From contig CAJUPP010000007.1 of assembly GCA_910588325.1 (NCBI GenBank), forward strand, positions 1-64,000: DNA of 64,000 bases. The letters are read 5' to 3'. A program made the position numbers and the translations under genes. Of the stretch, positions 25,848 to 34,746 are shown in pieces (the stretch's first letter is position 1; each line of letters opens with the position of its first letter). The notes under the pieces are model-generated. The model worked only from the letters and a program-made list of their open reading frames with translations, made no database searches and was not told the origin of the DNA. The stretch comes from an uncultured Hungatella sp. Lineage in GTDB: Bacteria; Bacillota; Clostridia; Lachnospirales; Lachnospiraceae.

Positions 25848-26978
25848 ATGTTGAACATCGATTTATCTCATCTACCTACCCCCTGTCATTTGATAGATAT
25901 AGATAAAGTGATTCTAAATATTGAAGTTATTGAAAAATTAAAAAATAAAACGGATATTATTCTGCTATTTGCAATTAAAGGGTTTTCTAACGAAAAAATC
26001 ATTAATTATTTTATTAATCACTTTAATGGGATCAGTGCTAGTAGTTTATGGGAAGCCCGTTTAGGAAAAGAATTTTTTCATAGTAATGTTCATACCTTTT
26101 CTCCTGCATATACTTCTCATAACATTCAGCCCATTTGTTCATATAGTGATTTTTTAATTTTTAATTCAGTTAGTCAGTTTCAATCCTTTAAAGGTATTGC
26201 TAAAAGTATGAAGTGCCATTGTGGTTTACGTATTAATCCAGAATTTTCGGAAATACAAAAATATGAAATCAATCCTTGTCACTATGCATCTCGTTTTGGT
26301 ATTCATGCATCTGAGCTAGAAAAAATAAATTTTTATGAAGTAGAAGGTCTTCATTTTCATAATATGTGTGAGCAATATTCAGAAACTTTTTTAAAAACAA
26401 TTAATATAATAGAAGAAAATTTTGGTCAATATTTGTACCCCATACAGTGGCTTAATATTGGAGGTGGACAATTCTTCTCTGATGCGACTTATATATTACA
26501 AGATGCTATCAATATAATAAATTTTTTACAGAATAAATACTCTTTACAAATTATCGCTGAACCTTGTGAAACAGTTATGTTAAATGCTGGCTATTTTATT
26601 GCTACAGTTACCGATATCGTAGAAAATAAAATTACAACAGCTATACTAGATGCCTCTGCTATATGTCATCTCCCTGATATTGTACATTCACCATATAGAA
26701 GCGAAATACTAAATGCTGATTTACCAAATAAAAAAAGGTTCACTTATCGAATAGCTGGTTGTACCTGCTATGCAGGGGATATATTTGGAGACTATTCTTT
26801 TGACAGTCCTCTTGATATAGGTACTAAAATAGTTTTCTATGATACTGCATCTTATACCATGGTAAAGTCCAATATATTTAATGGTATACAACTACCATAT
26901 TATGCCACAGTGAAAGACAATAATATTTACAAAATCGAAAAAGAATATAACTATGATACCTTTTTATCTTTAATATGA
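25848..26978 (+). CDS. NspC-like (carboxynorspermidine decarboxylase family) fold-type III PLP decarboxylase
   Basis: 376 aa, the usual NspC length. The N-terminal motif LPTPCHLIDIDK leads to Lys44 in LLFAIKGFS, the PLP lysine of the alanine-racemase-fold decarboxylases. Then RINPEFS, SRFGIHASEL, VEGLHFHNMCEQ, LNIGGGQFF and the C-terminal CTCYAGDIFGDY motif with the catalytic Cys/Asp region. NspC decarboxylates carboxy(nor)spermidine; the partner dehydrogenase is absent here, so an altered substrate is possible. It diverges from the pentapeptide gene with only 38 nt between start codons, leaving little room for separate promoters. RBS AAAGGAAA. Confidence 0.85.
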   Translation: MLNIDLSHLPTPCHLIDIDKVILNIEVIEKLKNKTDIILLFAIKGFSNEKIINYFINHFNGISASSLWEARLGKEFFHSNVHTFSPAYTSHNIQPICSYSDFLIFNSVSQFQSFKGIAKSMKCHCGLRINPEFSEIQKYEINPCHYASRFGIHASELEKINFYEVEGLHFHNMCEQYSETFLKTINIIEENFGQYLYPIQWLNIGGGQFFSDATYILQDAINIINFLQNKYSLQIIAEPCETVMLNAGYFIATVTDIVENKITTAILDASAICHLPDIVHSPYRSEILNADLPNKKRFTYRIAGCTCYAGDIFGDYSFDSPLDIGTKIVFYDTASYTMVKSNIFNGIQLPYYATVKDNNIYKIEKEYNYDTFLSLI

Positions 26979-26984
26979 ATTGCA

Positions 26985-27001
26985 GATAACTATGTATTAT
27001 C
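26985..27001 (-). repeat. 17-bp inverted repeat, right copy
   Basis: GATAACTATGTATTATC is the perfect reverse complement of 23115-23131. It lies 6 nt after the NspC-like stop codon and 161 nt from the recombinase stop codon. Confidence 0.8.
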
Positions 27002-27162
27002 CTCAACAAATTTCCCTATATTTTTACCTATTATACCCCATTTTCCCCAAATGGTGAAGCCCTTTTTTCCATATTCTACCAATTTTTATAAACTTCTCCA
27101 CCACAATCAGACCACCCCCTTAATTTGGAGCCAGCCTCTCCCTAATTCTATGCCATTCTCCC

Positions 27163-28077
27163 CTACGCCGCCCGCTGAATTCTCATTTGGTTCCTCGGAT
27201 GCCGTTCTTTTAAAATCTCCATCTGCTTTTTAGAGGCAATATGCAAATAAATCTGTGTTGTCTTAATGGAGCTGTGCCCCAGGATCTTCTGTATATACAT
27301 GATATCAACGCCTTCTTCCAGGAGATATGTAGCAACAGAATGTCGAAACATATGGGGAGTAATATGTATGGAAATGCCCGCCTGACGTGAATATTTACAA
27401 AGCATACGGCGGATCGACTGTTCTGAAAAACGTTTTCCCTGCCGATTTACAAAGAAAAATCCACATTTATCAATTTCCTGATGATTCAGCTTATAATATT
27501 CTCTCACCACCTGTAAAACTTCCTGGCTTCCAATCTGCACATACCGTTCTTTGCTTCCTTTGCCAAATAGTTTAATAGTCCCATTGTCCAGATCAATATC
27601 CTGTATTTTTAAATTAGAAATCTCATATACCCTGGCTCCAGTTGCAAAGAACATTTCTATAACGGATAAATCCCGATAAATAGCTGCGTCCCGCCCCGAC
27701 TGCTCCTCAATTGTATACATATAATTCAAAAGCCTCTCAATCTCTTTTCTTGGAATGATCCGTGGTAAACTCTCTGTCTCTTTAAACCTTACCCTGATCT
27801 TTGTAAATGGATTACCGCCCTCCAGACGTTCTTCCTCTTCAAGATATCTATAAAATGCCTTAATACTGGCAATTTTTCTTTTAACTGTTTTCTGCTTATA
27901 CCTTTTATGCAATTCTGTTATATATTCCTCGATTTTTGCTTTTAAAAGTATATCTTCCTTAATATAAGATAAATACTGTTCCAAATCAATCCTATAGGCT
28001 TTTAACGTGTTTCTATTCAATTCCTTGCGATATTGGCAGAATTCCAAATACCGCTCCATTTCTCTTATCATATCCAT
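27163..28077 (-). CDS. tyrosine recombinase (XerC/D or invertase-like integrase)
   Basis: 304 aa. N-terminal SAM-like core-binding domain (residues 1-95), then the catalytic domain with Arg149 (FATGARVYEI), Lys173, His242-x-x-Arg245 (PHMFRHSVATYLLEEG), His268 (ILGHSS) and nucleophile Tyr277 (TTQIYLHI). The start at 28077 is chosen because AGGAGG lies 9 nt upstream; upstream ATGs lack such a site. Catalytic residues are complete, so the enzyme should be active. It lies just outside the right 17-bp repeat. The small size is typical of dedicated DNA invertases and Xer-like proteins rather than large phage integrases. Confidence 0.93.
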   Translation of the reverse strand: MDMIREMERYLEFCQYRKELNRNTLKAYRIDLEQYLSYIKEDILLKAKIEEYITELHKRYKQKTVKRKIASIKAFYRYLEEEERLEGGNPFTKIRVRFKETESLPRIIPRKEIERLLNYMYTIEEQSGRDAAIYRDLSVIEMFFATGARVYEISNLKIQDIDLDNGTIKLFGKGSKERYVQIGSQEVLQVVREYYKLNHQEIDKCGFFFVNRQGKRFSEQSIRRMLCKYSRQAGISIHITPHMFRHSVATYLLEEGVDIMYIQKILGHSSIKTTQIYLHIASKKQMEILKERHPRNQMRIQRAA

Positions 28078-28259
28078 GGCAATCACCCTCCTCATAGAAA
28101 TTCCTTCCATTATATGATAAAATACTGATAAATGAAATCCTGCACGCCTGTATTCCCGTTCTCTATCTCCCCATCATCATCTAAAAACCAAAATACAAAA
28201 GGGGAAATGAAAGCAAACAGCGCCTTCAATCTCCCCTCAGCAGTTTCAAGATACCAATA

Positions 28260-29045
28260 TCAGCATCCCCCACCGTTTCCTGCGCAGCCGTTTTTCCTTT
28301 CCCCGCAATGACCGCTTTCGTGATGATGTCCTTCCCCATGATGGTTACAGTGAACATTGGGATCAAATACAAGATTTCCCGCAAGAAGCGCCTCCACAGC
28401 CTCATCTGCGCTGCCGGATACCCCTCCGTAAAGGCGGATGCCCGCTTCTGCCAATGCAATCTGCGCGCCTGCACCGATTCCTCCGCAGATCAACGTATCC
28501 ACATTCAATCCTTTCAGCATCCCTGCAAGGGCGCCATGGCCGCTTCCATTGGTATCCGCCACCTGGGTTCCTACAACTTTCCCTTCTTCAATCTCATAAA
28601 CCTTAAACTGCTCCGTATGCCCAAAATGAGGGAATACCTTTCCATTTTCATAAGTAACCGCAACTTTCATGATTCTGTCATCCTCTCTTTCCCCGGCAAT
28701 TTCAGCCGCTAATTGGGCTCTGCCACATTTTTTACCGCAGCATCTCCATGCAGAGCCGTCACAGAGTGCATAATTCCCGCCTGAAATACAAAGCGTCTTT
28801 CCGCCCACAAGGCAATCAGCAATTTTCGTCCTGGCTCTTTCATACATTTCCGTAACTGTGGTACGGGAAATCCCCATCTGCCTGGCACACTGCTCATGGG
28901 TTCTCTTTTCATAATCAATTAGACGGACTGCCTCAAACTCATCCACTGTCAGAAAAATCTGCTCCGTCCCCTCCCTGCCACATGGACCAAAACTGTCATA
29001 TTCAGGCTCAAAACAGATTCTCCTGCATCGAACTGGTCTTGCCAT
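28260..29045 (-). CDS. DUF134 HTH domain fused to a NifX/NafY-like (dinitrogenase iron-molybdenum cofactor) domain
   Basis: 261 aa from ATG 29045, with GGAGGTGGGAGC just upstream. The N-terminal half is DUF134-like (MARPVRCRRICFEPEYDSFGP; EAVRLIDYEKRTHEQCARQMGISRTTVTEMYERARTKIADCLV), a sigma-like HTH. The second half is a NifX-type fold (MKVAVTYENGKVFPHFGHTEQFKVYEI; VDTLICGGIGAGAQIALAEAGI). It ends in a His/Cys-rich tail (CNHHGEGHHHESGHCGE). These proteins are common in anaerobes without nitrogenase and probably bind a metal or Fe-S precursor. Role unknown; a metal-responsive regulator is a reasonable guess. Confidence 0.88.
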   Translation of the reverse strand: MARPVRCRRICFEPEYDSFGPCGREGTEQIFLTVDEFEAVRLIDYEKRTHEQCARQMGISRTTVTEMYERARTKIADCLVGGKTLCISGGNYALCDGSAWRCCGKKCGRAQLAAEIAGEREDDRIMKVAVTYENGKVFPHFGHTEQFKVYEIEEGKVVGTQVADTNGSGHGALAGMLKGLNVDTLICGGIGAGAQIALAEAGIRLYGGVSGSADEAVEALLAGNLVFDPNVHCNHHGEGHHHESGHCGERKNGCAGNGGGC

Positions 29046-29131
29046 GCTCCCACCTCCATTTCTGACATATGACGATAATATCACAAAAACCTGCAAATTT
29101 CAAGATTCAAAGTAAAGCCCAAAATCAAACA

Positions 29132-29171
29132 TGCGCCGCCCAATTCTCCTCTCAAGAACCTGGCCGGCGCA
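29132..29171 (-). terminator. possible hairpin terminator after the PfkB kinase gene
   Basis: TGCGCCG and CGGCGCA form a GC-rich stem across 29132-29171, followed on the minus strand by TGTTTGATTTT, a poor U-tract. Confidence 0.4.
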
Positions 29172-29205
29172 CTTATCACCTATTCAAACATCCTTAAAAT
29201 CTCTG

Positions 29206-30126
29206 TCACCCTGCTGACACCTTCCTGCCCTCCATCCTTCCGGCCAGCAAAAGCAATTCCTTCTCCTCCACATACTTGGTCAGGCATCCCACTCCCTGGA
29301 CACAGCGCCCGCCGGTAACATTTCCAAACCGCAGACACTCTTCCACCGGGTATCCCTTATAGATCCCATAAATAAACCCGCTTAAAAAAGCATCCCCAGC
29401 TCCGGTTGCATCCACCGCCTCCACGCCTTCCATAGGCGGAATCACCTTGATTCCGGATTTATTTTTCAGCAGACAGCCATCCTTATCCAGCTTGATAATC
29501 ACATCGGAGAAAAACTGGGACAGGCATTCCGCCGCCCCCTCCACCGTGCTCTCTCCGGTAATCTTAAGGGCCTCCTTCTGGTTGGGCACATAATAATCCG
29601 CCAGCTCCAGATACTCCCTGTGCTTGTCAATAGAAAGGTCATCTTCCCAACCGGTATCAAAGACATGGACAGTTCCTTCTTTCTTCAAAGTCCTGTAAAC
29701 ATCCAGAAACCCTTCATGCATATCAACCACCTTAGCGCCTCTCAGATAATACAGCGCCTTTTCCCGAATCTGAGGCGTAATCACCACCGGATCCCGGTAG
29801 GATAAAAACGTTCTGTCATTGTCGCAGACCATAGTGGAAGAAAGCGTCACCGGCATTCCGTCCCCTTCATAGATATCAATCACTTCCGCCGGATACCTGG
29901 CAAACTCCTGACGCACGAAATTGGAAAAATAGTCATGACCGATAAAAGTAACAACCCGGGAAGGAATTCCAAGTCTGGAAGTGTTAATCAGGGTAGCCGG
30001 AATCCCCCCGCCCAGATGCATCCCAAACTCTTTGGCATAGACCTCCTCCCCCTTAGCCGGCAGGCCCTTCAGTCCGGAATAAATCAGATCAATATTGGCG
30101 AACCCTACGCCTCCTGCAAATCCCAT
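29206..30126 (-). CDS. PfkB-family carbohydrate kinase
   Basis: 306 aa. PfkB signatures: GGVGFANIDLIYSGLKGLP at the N-terminus, MHLGGGIPATLINTSRLG, and the ATP/catalytic motif VDATGAGDAFLSGFIYGIYKG. Phosphorylates a sugar with ATP. The ATG directly abuts the GH4 stop, so it is the distal gene of the LacI-led operon. It probably phosphorylates the sugar freed by the GH4 enzyme. Substrate not readable from sequence; distinct from the ribokinase-like gene at 16553. Confidence 0.9.
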   Translation of the reverse strand: MGFAGGVGFANIDLIYSGLKGLPAKGEEVYAKEFGMHLGGGIPATLINTSRLGIPSRVVTFIGHDYFSNFVRQEFARYPAEVIDIYEGDGMPVTLSSTMVCDNDRTFLSYRDPVVITPQIREKALYYLRGAKVVDMHEGFLDVYRTLKKEGTVHVFDTGWEDDLSIDKHREYLELADYYVPNQKEALKITGESTVEGAAECLSQFFSDVIIKLDKDGCLLKNKSGIKVIPPMEGVEAVDATGAGDAFLSGFIYGIYKGYPVEECLRFGNVTGGRCVQGVGCLTKYVEEKELLLLAGRMEGRKVSAG

Positions 30127-31494
30127 TTAGCTCCATCCTTCCGTGTATTCATGATTAGACTCCACATATTCTTCCACCAGCTCCCTGGCAAGGGAATAAG
30201 AGTTCACCAGAGGATGAACCATGAGACAATCAATCGCCCTGGAAATACTCTTTATCCTCAAAGCCTCCGAGGCCAGCCTTTCATATGCCTTCACCTGACG
30301 AATCAGCTCCATAGGCATGGGATCCGGTTCTGAAATCTTATGGGGAATGTAGTTTCCATCCTTAATGGTACAGGTAATCTCCACCACATCCGTATCCAAA
30401 AGCCCGGGAATGGCCCCCTGATTCGGCACACACAGGATCATCTCCCTCTCCTGCCCGCTAAGTTCTGCCCGGATATAATTCAGGGCAACTCCTGCATAGC
30501 CTCCTGCCTCCTCAGCGTACATGTCGAAATGATACGGCGCCTTAGCTCTTTTAATCCCGGTCTCATTGGCCATATAGGCATTTTCCCGTTTTCCATACCA
30601 GGTATCAAAAATCTGAAGACAGTTTTCAAAATCCTTCTCTATATCCATTGAGGACAATTCCTCCATCATATGTCTGTTGACATCCCGTATGACTTCCCCT
30701 CTGGTTATCCTGGCATCCAAGATGTTCTTGATCGCCTGCTCCCTGTAATAGAAATAGTACAGGTATTCATTGAGGATACACCCCATATGGCCCACCAGGT
30801 CTTTTTTAAAGAACCGCATGTCCGTATCCGTATAAAGCCTGTCATCCTGCAAAAGCTCTCCCATAATCTCACGGCCCTTTAACCGGACACTCTTAAAAAA
30901 CGAAAGATGATTCAGCCCATAGCAGTCACCGGTCACCGCATCCTGAGGCTGGCCGTACATTTTTGCAAAAGAGTGAAGAAGGCTGCTGGGGGCGTCACAG
31001 ATTCCGAAGGTAAAATCATACCCCATATCTCTCAAGGTCTGGGATACCACCCCGGCCGGATTGGTAAAATTAAAGATTTTTACGTTTTTCGACGCATACT
31101 CCTTGGCCAGCTCACAGTACTTTGCAAGAGCAGGAACCGAACGCATGGCGAAAGAAAATCCTGCCGCCCCTGTAGTCTCCTGCCCCAAAAGTCCCTTGGC
31201 CAGAGCCGCCCTTTCATCCCGGATTCTCATATCATCCTGCCCCACCCGAATGGTGGTTATGATATAATCCGCATCCTTCACCGCTTCCACCGGATCAGAG
31301 GTCAGACGAAAATTCAAATCCGGTTTCAACCGCTTTACCACCTGCACCGCCATCCTGCCATAGATATTCAGCTTTTTCTCATCATTATCCATAAACACAA
31401 TTTCATCAAATCCCAGTTCCTCACTGCTCTGCGCCAAGCTTTTGGCCAGAAACATGGAGCGGACGCCTCCGCCTCCAATTACCGATATTTTCAT
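30127..31494 (-). CDS. glycoside hydrolase family 4 enzyme (NAD+/Mn2+-dependent)
   Basis: 455 aa. GH4 features are the Rossmann NAD motif ISVIGGGGVRSMFLAKSL, AGGFS-like GAAGFSFAMRSVPAL, FNFTNPAGVV, GICDAPSS and the metal-region CYGLNHLSFF. GH4 enzymes cleave alpha- or beta-glycosides by an oxidation-elimination mechanism that needs NAD+ and Mn2+. Members act on phosphorylated and free glycosides. The ABC importer alongside suggests an unphosphorylated glycoside here. Cytosolic. Confidence 0.92.
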   Translation of the reverse strand: MKISVIGGGGVRSMFLAKSLAQSSEELGFDEIVFMDNDEKKLNIYGRMAVQVVKRLKPDLNFRLTSDPVEAVKDADYIITTIRVGQDDMRIRDERAALAKGLLGQETTGAAGFSFAMRSVPALAKYCELAKEYASKNVKIFNFTNPAGVVSQTLRDMGYDFTFGICDAPSSLLHSFAKMYGQPQDAVTGDCYGLNHLSFFKSVRLKGREIMGELLQDDRLYTDTDMRFFKKDLVGHMGCILNEYLYYFYYREQAIKNILDARITRGEVIRDVNRHMMEELSSMDIEKDFENCLQIFDTWYGKRENAYMANETGIKRAKAPYHFDMYAEEAGGYAGVALNYIRAELSGQEREMILCVPNQGAIPGLLDTDVVEITCTIKDGNYIPHKISEPDPMPMELIRQVKAYERLASEALRIKSISRAIDCLMVHPLVNSYSLARELVEEYVESNHEYTEGWS

Positions 31495-31536
31495 AGCAAG
31501 CCTCCTCTTTTTCAGAAAATTGCAGCCGTTCAGAAA

Positions 31537-32409
31537 TCAGTAATCCCCTTCGTTCATCCTGAACAACTGATTAATACAGTAAACGACAATCACCCCTGCA
31601 ATAATTAACACAACACCCATCATGTTAGCATACCCATAATTATTGTCCATCATAGAGGCCTTATATAAATACAGAGGAAGATTCAGCGTCTTGTCCCCCG
31701 GTCCTCCGTTGGTAGTCAGATAAATCAATTCAAATTCTCTCAGTTTGCTGGTAGCTGCCAGAATCACGCTGGTACCCATCACAGTCCGTATAAGGGGCAG
31801 GCGAATTCTCAAATTCACCTGCATATTGCTGGCCCCGTCAATCCTGGCCGCCTCCACCACATCCTCTGGTATAGACATAATCCCGGCCAATACCAGAATG
31901 ACAATAAGACCGCTGTACAGAAGCCAGGTAAGGGTTACCGTAAAAAATGCGGAATTCTGCTCAAAAAACCAGTTCTTTGTAAAAGGCTCTCCCGTAATCT
32001 GGGTAATAAAGGAATTTAAGAGACCGTATTTTGCGTTGAACACATTAAGGAAAATCACACCCAGAGCTGCCGCCGACACCACATTGGGTATCATATAAAT
32101 GGTTCTTAAAACTTTCCAGCCTCTAAGCCTTCTTGCCAGAAGAAATGCAATCACAGTTCCCAGGCCCACATGAATCACACACTGAAGCAGAACCCAGATG
32201 ATCGTATTTTTTATGGCTGTCTTCATTCGGACATCATATAAAAATGCATTGATGTAATTCTCCAGTCCTATAAACCGAAAGATCCCTCCCGCTTTCCACT
32301 CAAAGAAAGAACTTCCAAATACGATACCCATAGGAATCAGATAAATCAGCCCGAACAACAACAGGCAGGGCAACAGAAAACTTATCAGTTTCCATCTTTT
32401 CACTTTCAT
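31537..32409 (-). CDS. ABC sugar transporter permease, MalF-type
   Basis: 290 aa, six predicted membrane segments, beginning KLISFLLPCLLLFGLIYLIP. The EAA loop that contacts the ATPase reads VVEAARIDGASNMQVNLRIRLPLI. It is one of two permeases of the CUT1 importer and follows the binding-protein gene by 42 nt. No ATPase is encoded in the operon, so a shared MsmK-type ATPase must power it, as is common in Firmicutes. Confidence 0.93.
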   Translation of the reverse strand: MKVKRWKLISFLLPCLLLFGLIYLIPMGIVFGSSFFEWKAGGIFRFIGLENYINAFLYDVRMKTAIKNTIIWVLLQCVIHVGLGTVIAFLLARRLRGWKVLRTIYMIPNVVSAAALGVIFLNVFNAKYGLLNSFITQITGEPFTKNWFFEQNSAFFTVTLTWLLYSGLIVILVLAGIMSIPEDVVEAARIDGASNMQVNLRIRLPLIRTVMGTSVILAATSKLREFELIYLTTNGGPGDKTLNLPLYLYKASMMDNNYGYANMMGVVLIIAGVIVVYCINQLFRMNEGDY

Positions 32410-32451
32410 GTGTCATCTCTCCATTTCCATGTTCTGTACTGTCGGAGCCTC

Positions 32452-33810
32452 TTAATTCTTCGCTGCCGCATCGGTCAGAGCCTGTGCAAACTGCTCCGGC
32501 GTAATCTCGCCCTGGGCCAGAAGCGGATACTGAATACTGATTTCATCTACAACATTGGCATACCACAGGCTCTGGAAATCATTGATGCTGTGGCTTGCTT
32601 TTCCTGCATTCTCAATTACCTCATTTACAAGAGGAGCCGTCTTATCGGAAGTGATGCCGTCAGCTGCCGGAATATCACCTGTCATTTCCAGCATCAGTTT
32701 CTGGCTCTCTTCATTGGTCAGGAATTTAACAAAGGTCAGGGTTGCCTCCAAAGTCTTTTCATCTTTCGAACCAATATTAAATCCGATTTTACCGCTGTTA
32801 TACATCACTCCGCCTGGGTACATAGCCGTCCCGATCTTGTCGGCAAAGCCCTCCTCTACCATGTTGGTGTCATAGAAATCGCTGACCATCCAGGGACCGT
32901 TTGCAATGATAGCCGTTTCTTCGGTAAAGAAGTTTCCTGCCGCATTCTCATAAGCTCCGCCTACCGCATCACTTGTGGTATAATTCTGGAACATCCTCTG
33001 GATATTTGCTGCAGCTTCGATAAATTCCGGAGTGTTATAGTCTTTCGGCAGATTGGTGTTCATGAATTCCTCCCCTTCATCTGTCTGGCCGATCATGGCG
33101 CCCAACATCAAAGAAGTAACCCATCCGCTGTCTGCCGTATCCATAGATAACGGGGTAATTCCTGCTGCCAGCAGCTTATCGCACTGTTCAAAAAATTCAT
33201 CCCATGTCTCCGCAGGTTTCTCAATGCCTGCTTTGGCAAACAACTCTTTATTATAGAAATATCCGATGGCCTGTCTCGCATAAGGAATTCCGTAGATTTT
33301 CCCGTCTCTGGAGTTTACCTCCCAGGTAACATCCGATCCCATCTTCTTCCACTCATCATCTATGTGCGGCGTCAGATCCACCAGCTTGTCCTGCATGGTA
33401 TCAATCAGGTTATATCCGCCTGTACAGAAGGCATCCGGCAGCGAATCAGAAGAATACAAAACCTTAATCTTGTCTACATAATTCTGGTCTCCGGCAATCT
33501 CCTCAATATTTACCTTGATGCTGTCTCCATACTCCGCATTAAACACTTCCATCCGGTTGTCAAACCACTCTTTAAATGTGTTAACGCCTACCCACATGGA
33601 GGGAAATGTAATCTCTACCACCTCACCGCTTCCTCCTGCACTTCCCTGGGAAGAGCTGTCCTGAGCCTGTTTGGTTGTCTCAGCCCCAGCCTCATTTCCT
33701 GCATTTGTCTGCCCTCCCGTATTTCCCGAATTACCGGAACTGCACCCTGCTGCCATTCCTGCAGTCATTGCGCCTGCCAACACCAATGCCAACATCTTTC
33801 TTGTCTTCAT
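32452..33810 (-). CDS. ABC sugar transporter solute-binding lipoprotein
   Basis: 452 aa. Signal peptide with lipobox (ALVLAGAMTAGMAAGCSS; lipid-modified Cys23), then a Ser/Gly/Asn-rich linker and a family 1 solute-binding fold (GKIYGIPYARQAIGYFYNKELFAKAGI is the typical hinge block). Captures the sugar outside the membrane and presents it to the two permeases. Its gene lies between the permease genes. AGGAGG-type RBS. Confidence 0.95.
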   Translation of the reverse strand: MKTRKMLALVLAGAMTAGMAAGCSSGNSGNTGGQTNAGNEAGAETTKQAQDSSSQGSAGGSGEVVEITFPSMWVGVNTFKEWFDNRMEVFNAEYGDSIKVNIEEIAGDQNYVDKIKVLYSSDSLPDAFCTGGYNLIDTMQDKLVDLTPHIDDEWKKMGSDVTWEVNSRDGKIYGIPYARQAIGYFYNKELFAKAGIEKPAETWDEFFEQCDKLLAAGITPLSMDTADSGWVTSLMLGAMIGQTDEGEEFMNTNLPKDYNTPEFIEAAANIQRMFQNYTTSDAVGGAYENAAGNFFTEETAIIANGPWMVSDFYDTNMVEEGFADKIGTAMYPGGVMYNSGKIGFNIGSKDEKTLEATLTFVKFLTNEESQKLMLEMTGDIPAADGITSDKTAPLVNEVIENAGKASHSINDFQSLWYANVVDEISIQYPLLAQGEITPEQFAQALTDAAAKN

Positions 33811-33906
33811 AACCGTTCCTCCTAATTATAATTTTATTTTCTTTTGCTTTCTCATGTTTCTTTTTAACCTCTGTCTCTTTTGGGTCCGTATTCTTTCAGC
33901 ACGTCC

Positions 33907-34746
33907 TCATCCCTTTATAGAGCCTGTCACCATACTTTCCGTCACCTGCTCCTGCAAAAGAACATAGATGACAATGCTGGGCAGAATTACCATGGTAAGA
34001 GCCGCAAACATTGCAGTGTAATTAAAGGAAAACTGGGAAGTAAAATAATTCAGCGCCAGAGGCAGTGTCCTGATATTGGTTCTCTTTGTAAGAATCAGAG
34101 CAAACATAAATTCATTCCAGGACATCAAAAACTGCAGAATCGCTCCTGTGGCAAGTCCTGACTTGGCCAACGGAAAAACAATGGTAAAAAATGTCCGGTA
34201 AAACCCTGCCCCGTCAATGTAGGCAGCCTCCTCCAGTTCCTTGGGGATTCCCTGAAAATAACTTTTAAATACAAACAGCGATGTGGGAAGTCCCAATGCC
34301 GCATAGACCAAAACCAGGCCTGTTCTGGTGTCAAACAACTTGATGCTTGTCATGATTCGGTAGATAGGCATCAGAAGGGCCGATGTAGGAATCAGCATGG
34401 AAGCCGATAAAAGCAGTAAGAGAAAGGTACTCCCCTTAAACCGGTATCTTGCCAGAACATAAGCCGCCATGGATACCACAATCACATTTAAAATGGTACT
34501 TACCACAGAGACCAGGATGCTGTTTCCATAAAACAGGAAAATAGGTGCCATATCCAGTGCTACTGCATATCCGGAAAAACTGAATCCGGACGGCAGAGCA
34601 AACGCTGATGCCAGAATCTCCTTGTTGGATTTAAAAGAAGACATCACAATCCAGAATAACGGCCCTACGGAAATCAGGGCCATAACCCCCAGAAACACAA
34701 AACGGATCACCCTCCCTATGATACCTATCATCTTTTTCCCTGTCAT
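33907..34746 (-). CDS. ABC sugar transporter permease, MalG-type
   Basis: 279 aa from ATG 34744-34746, which overlaps the LacI stop as ATGA and has GGAGGAAG upstream. Six membrane segments. The EAA loop reads ELEEAAYIDGAGFYRTFFTIVFPLAK, and MSWNEFMFALIL is characteristic of MalG-type proteins. Completes the CUT1 permease pair with 31537-32409. Confidence 0.94.
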   Translation of the reverse strand: MTGKKMIGIIGRVIRFVFLGVMALISVGPLFWIVMSSFKSNKEILASAFALPSGFSFSGYAVALDMAPIFLFYGNSILVSVVSTILNVIVVSMAAYVLARYRFKGSTFLLLLLSASMLIPTSALLMPIYRIMTSIKLFDTRTGLVLVYAALGLPTSLFVFKSYFQGIPKELEEAAYIDGAGFYRTFFTIVFPLAKSGLATGAILQFLMSWNEFMFALILTKRTNIRTLPLALNYFTSQFSFNYTAMFAALTMVILPSIVIYVLLQEQVTESMVTGSIKG

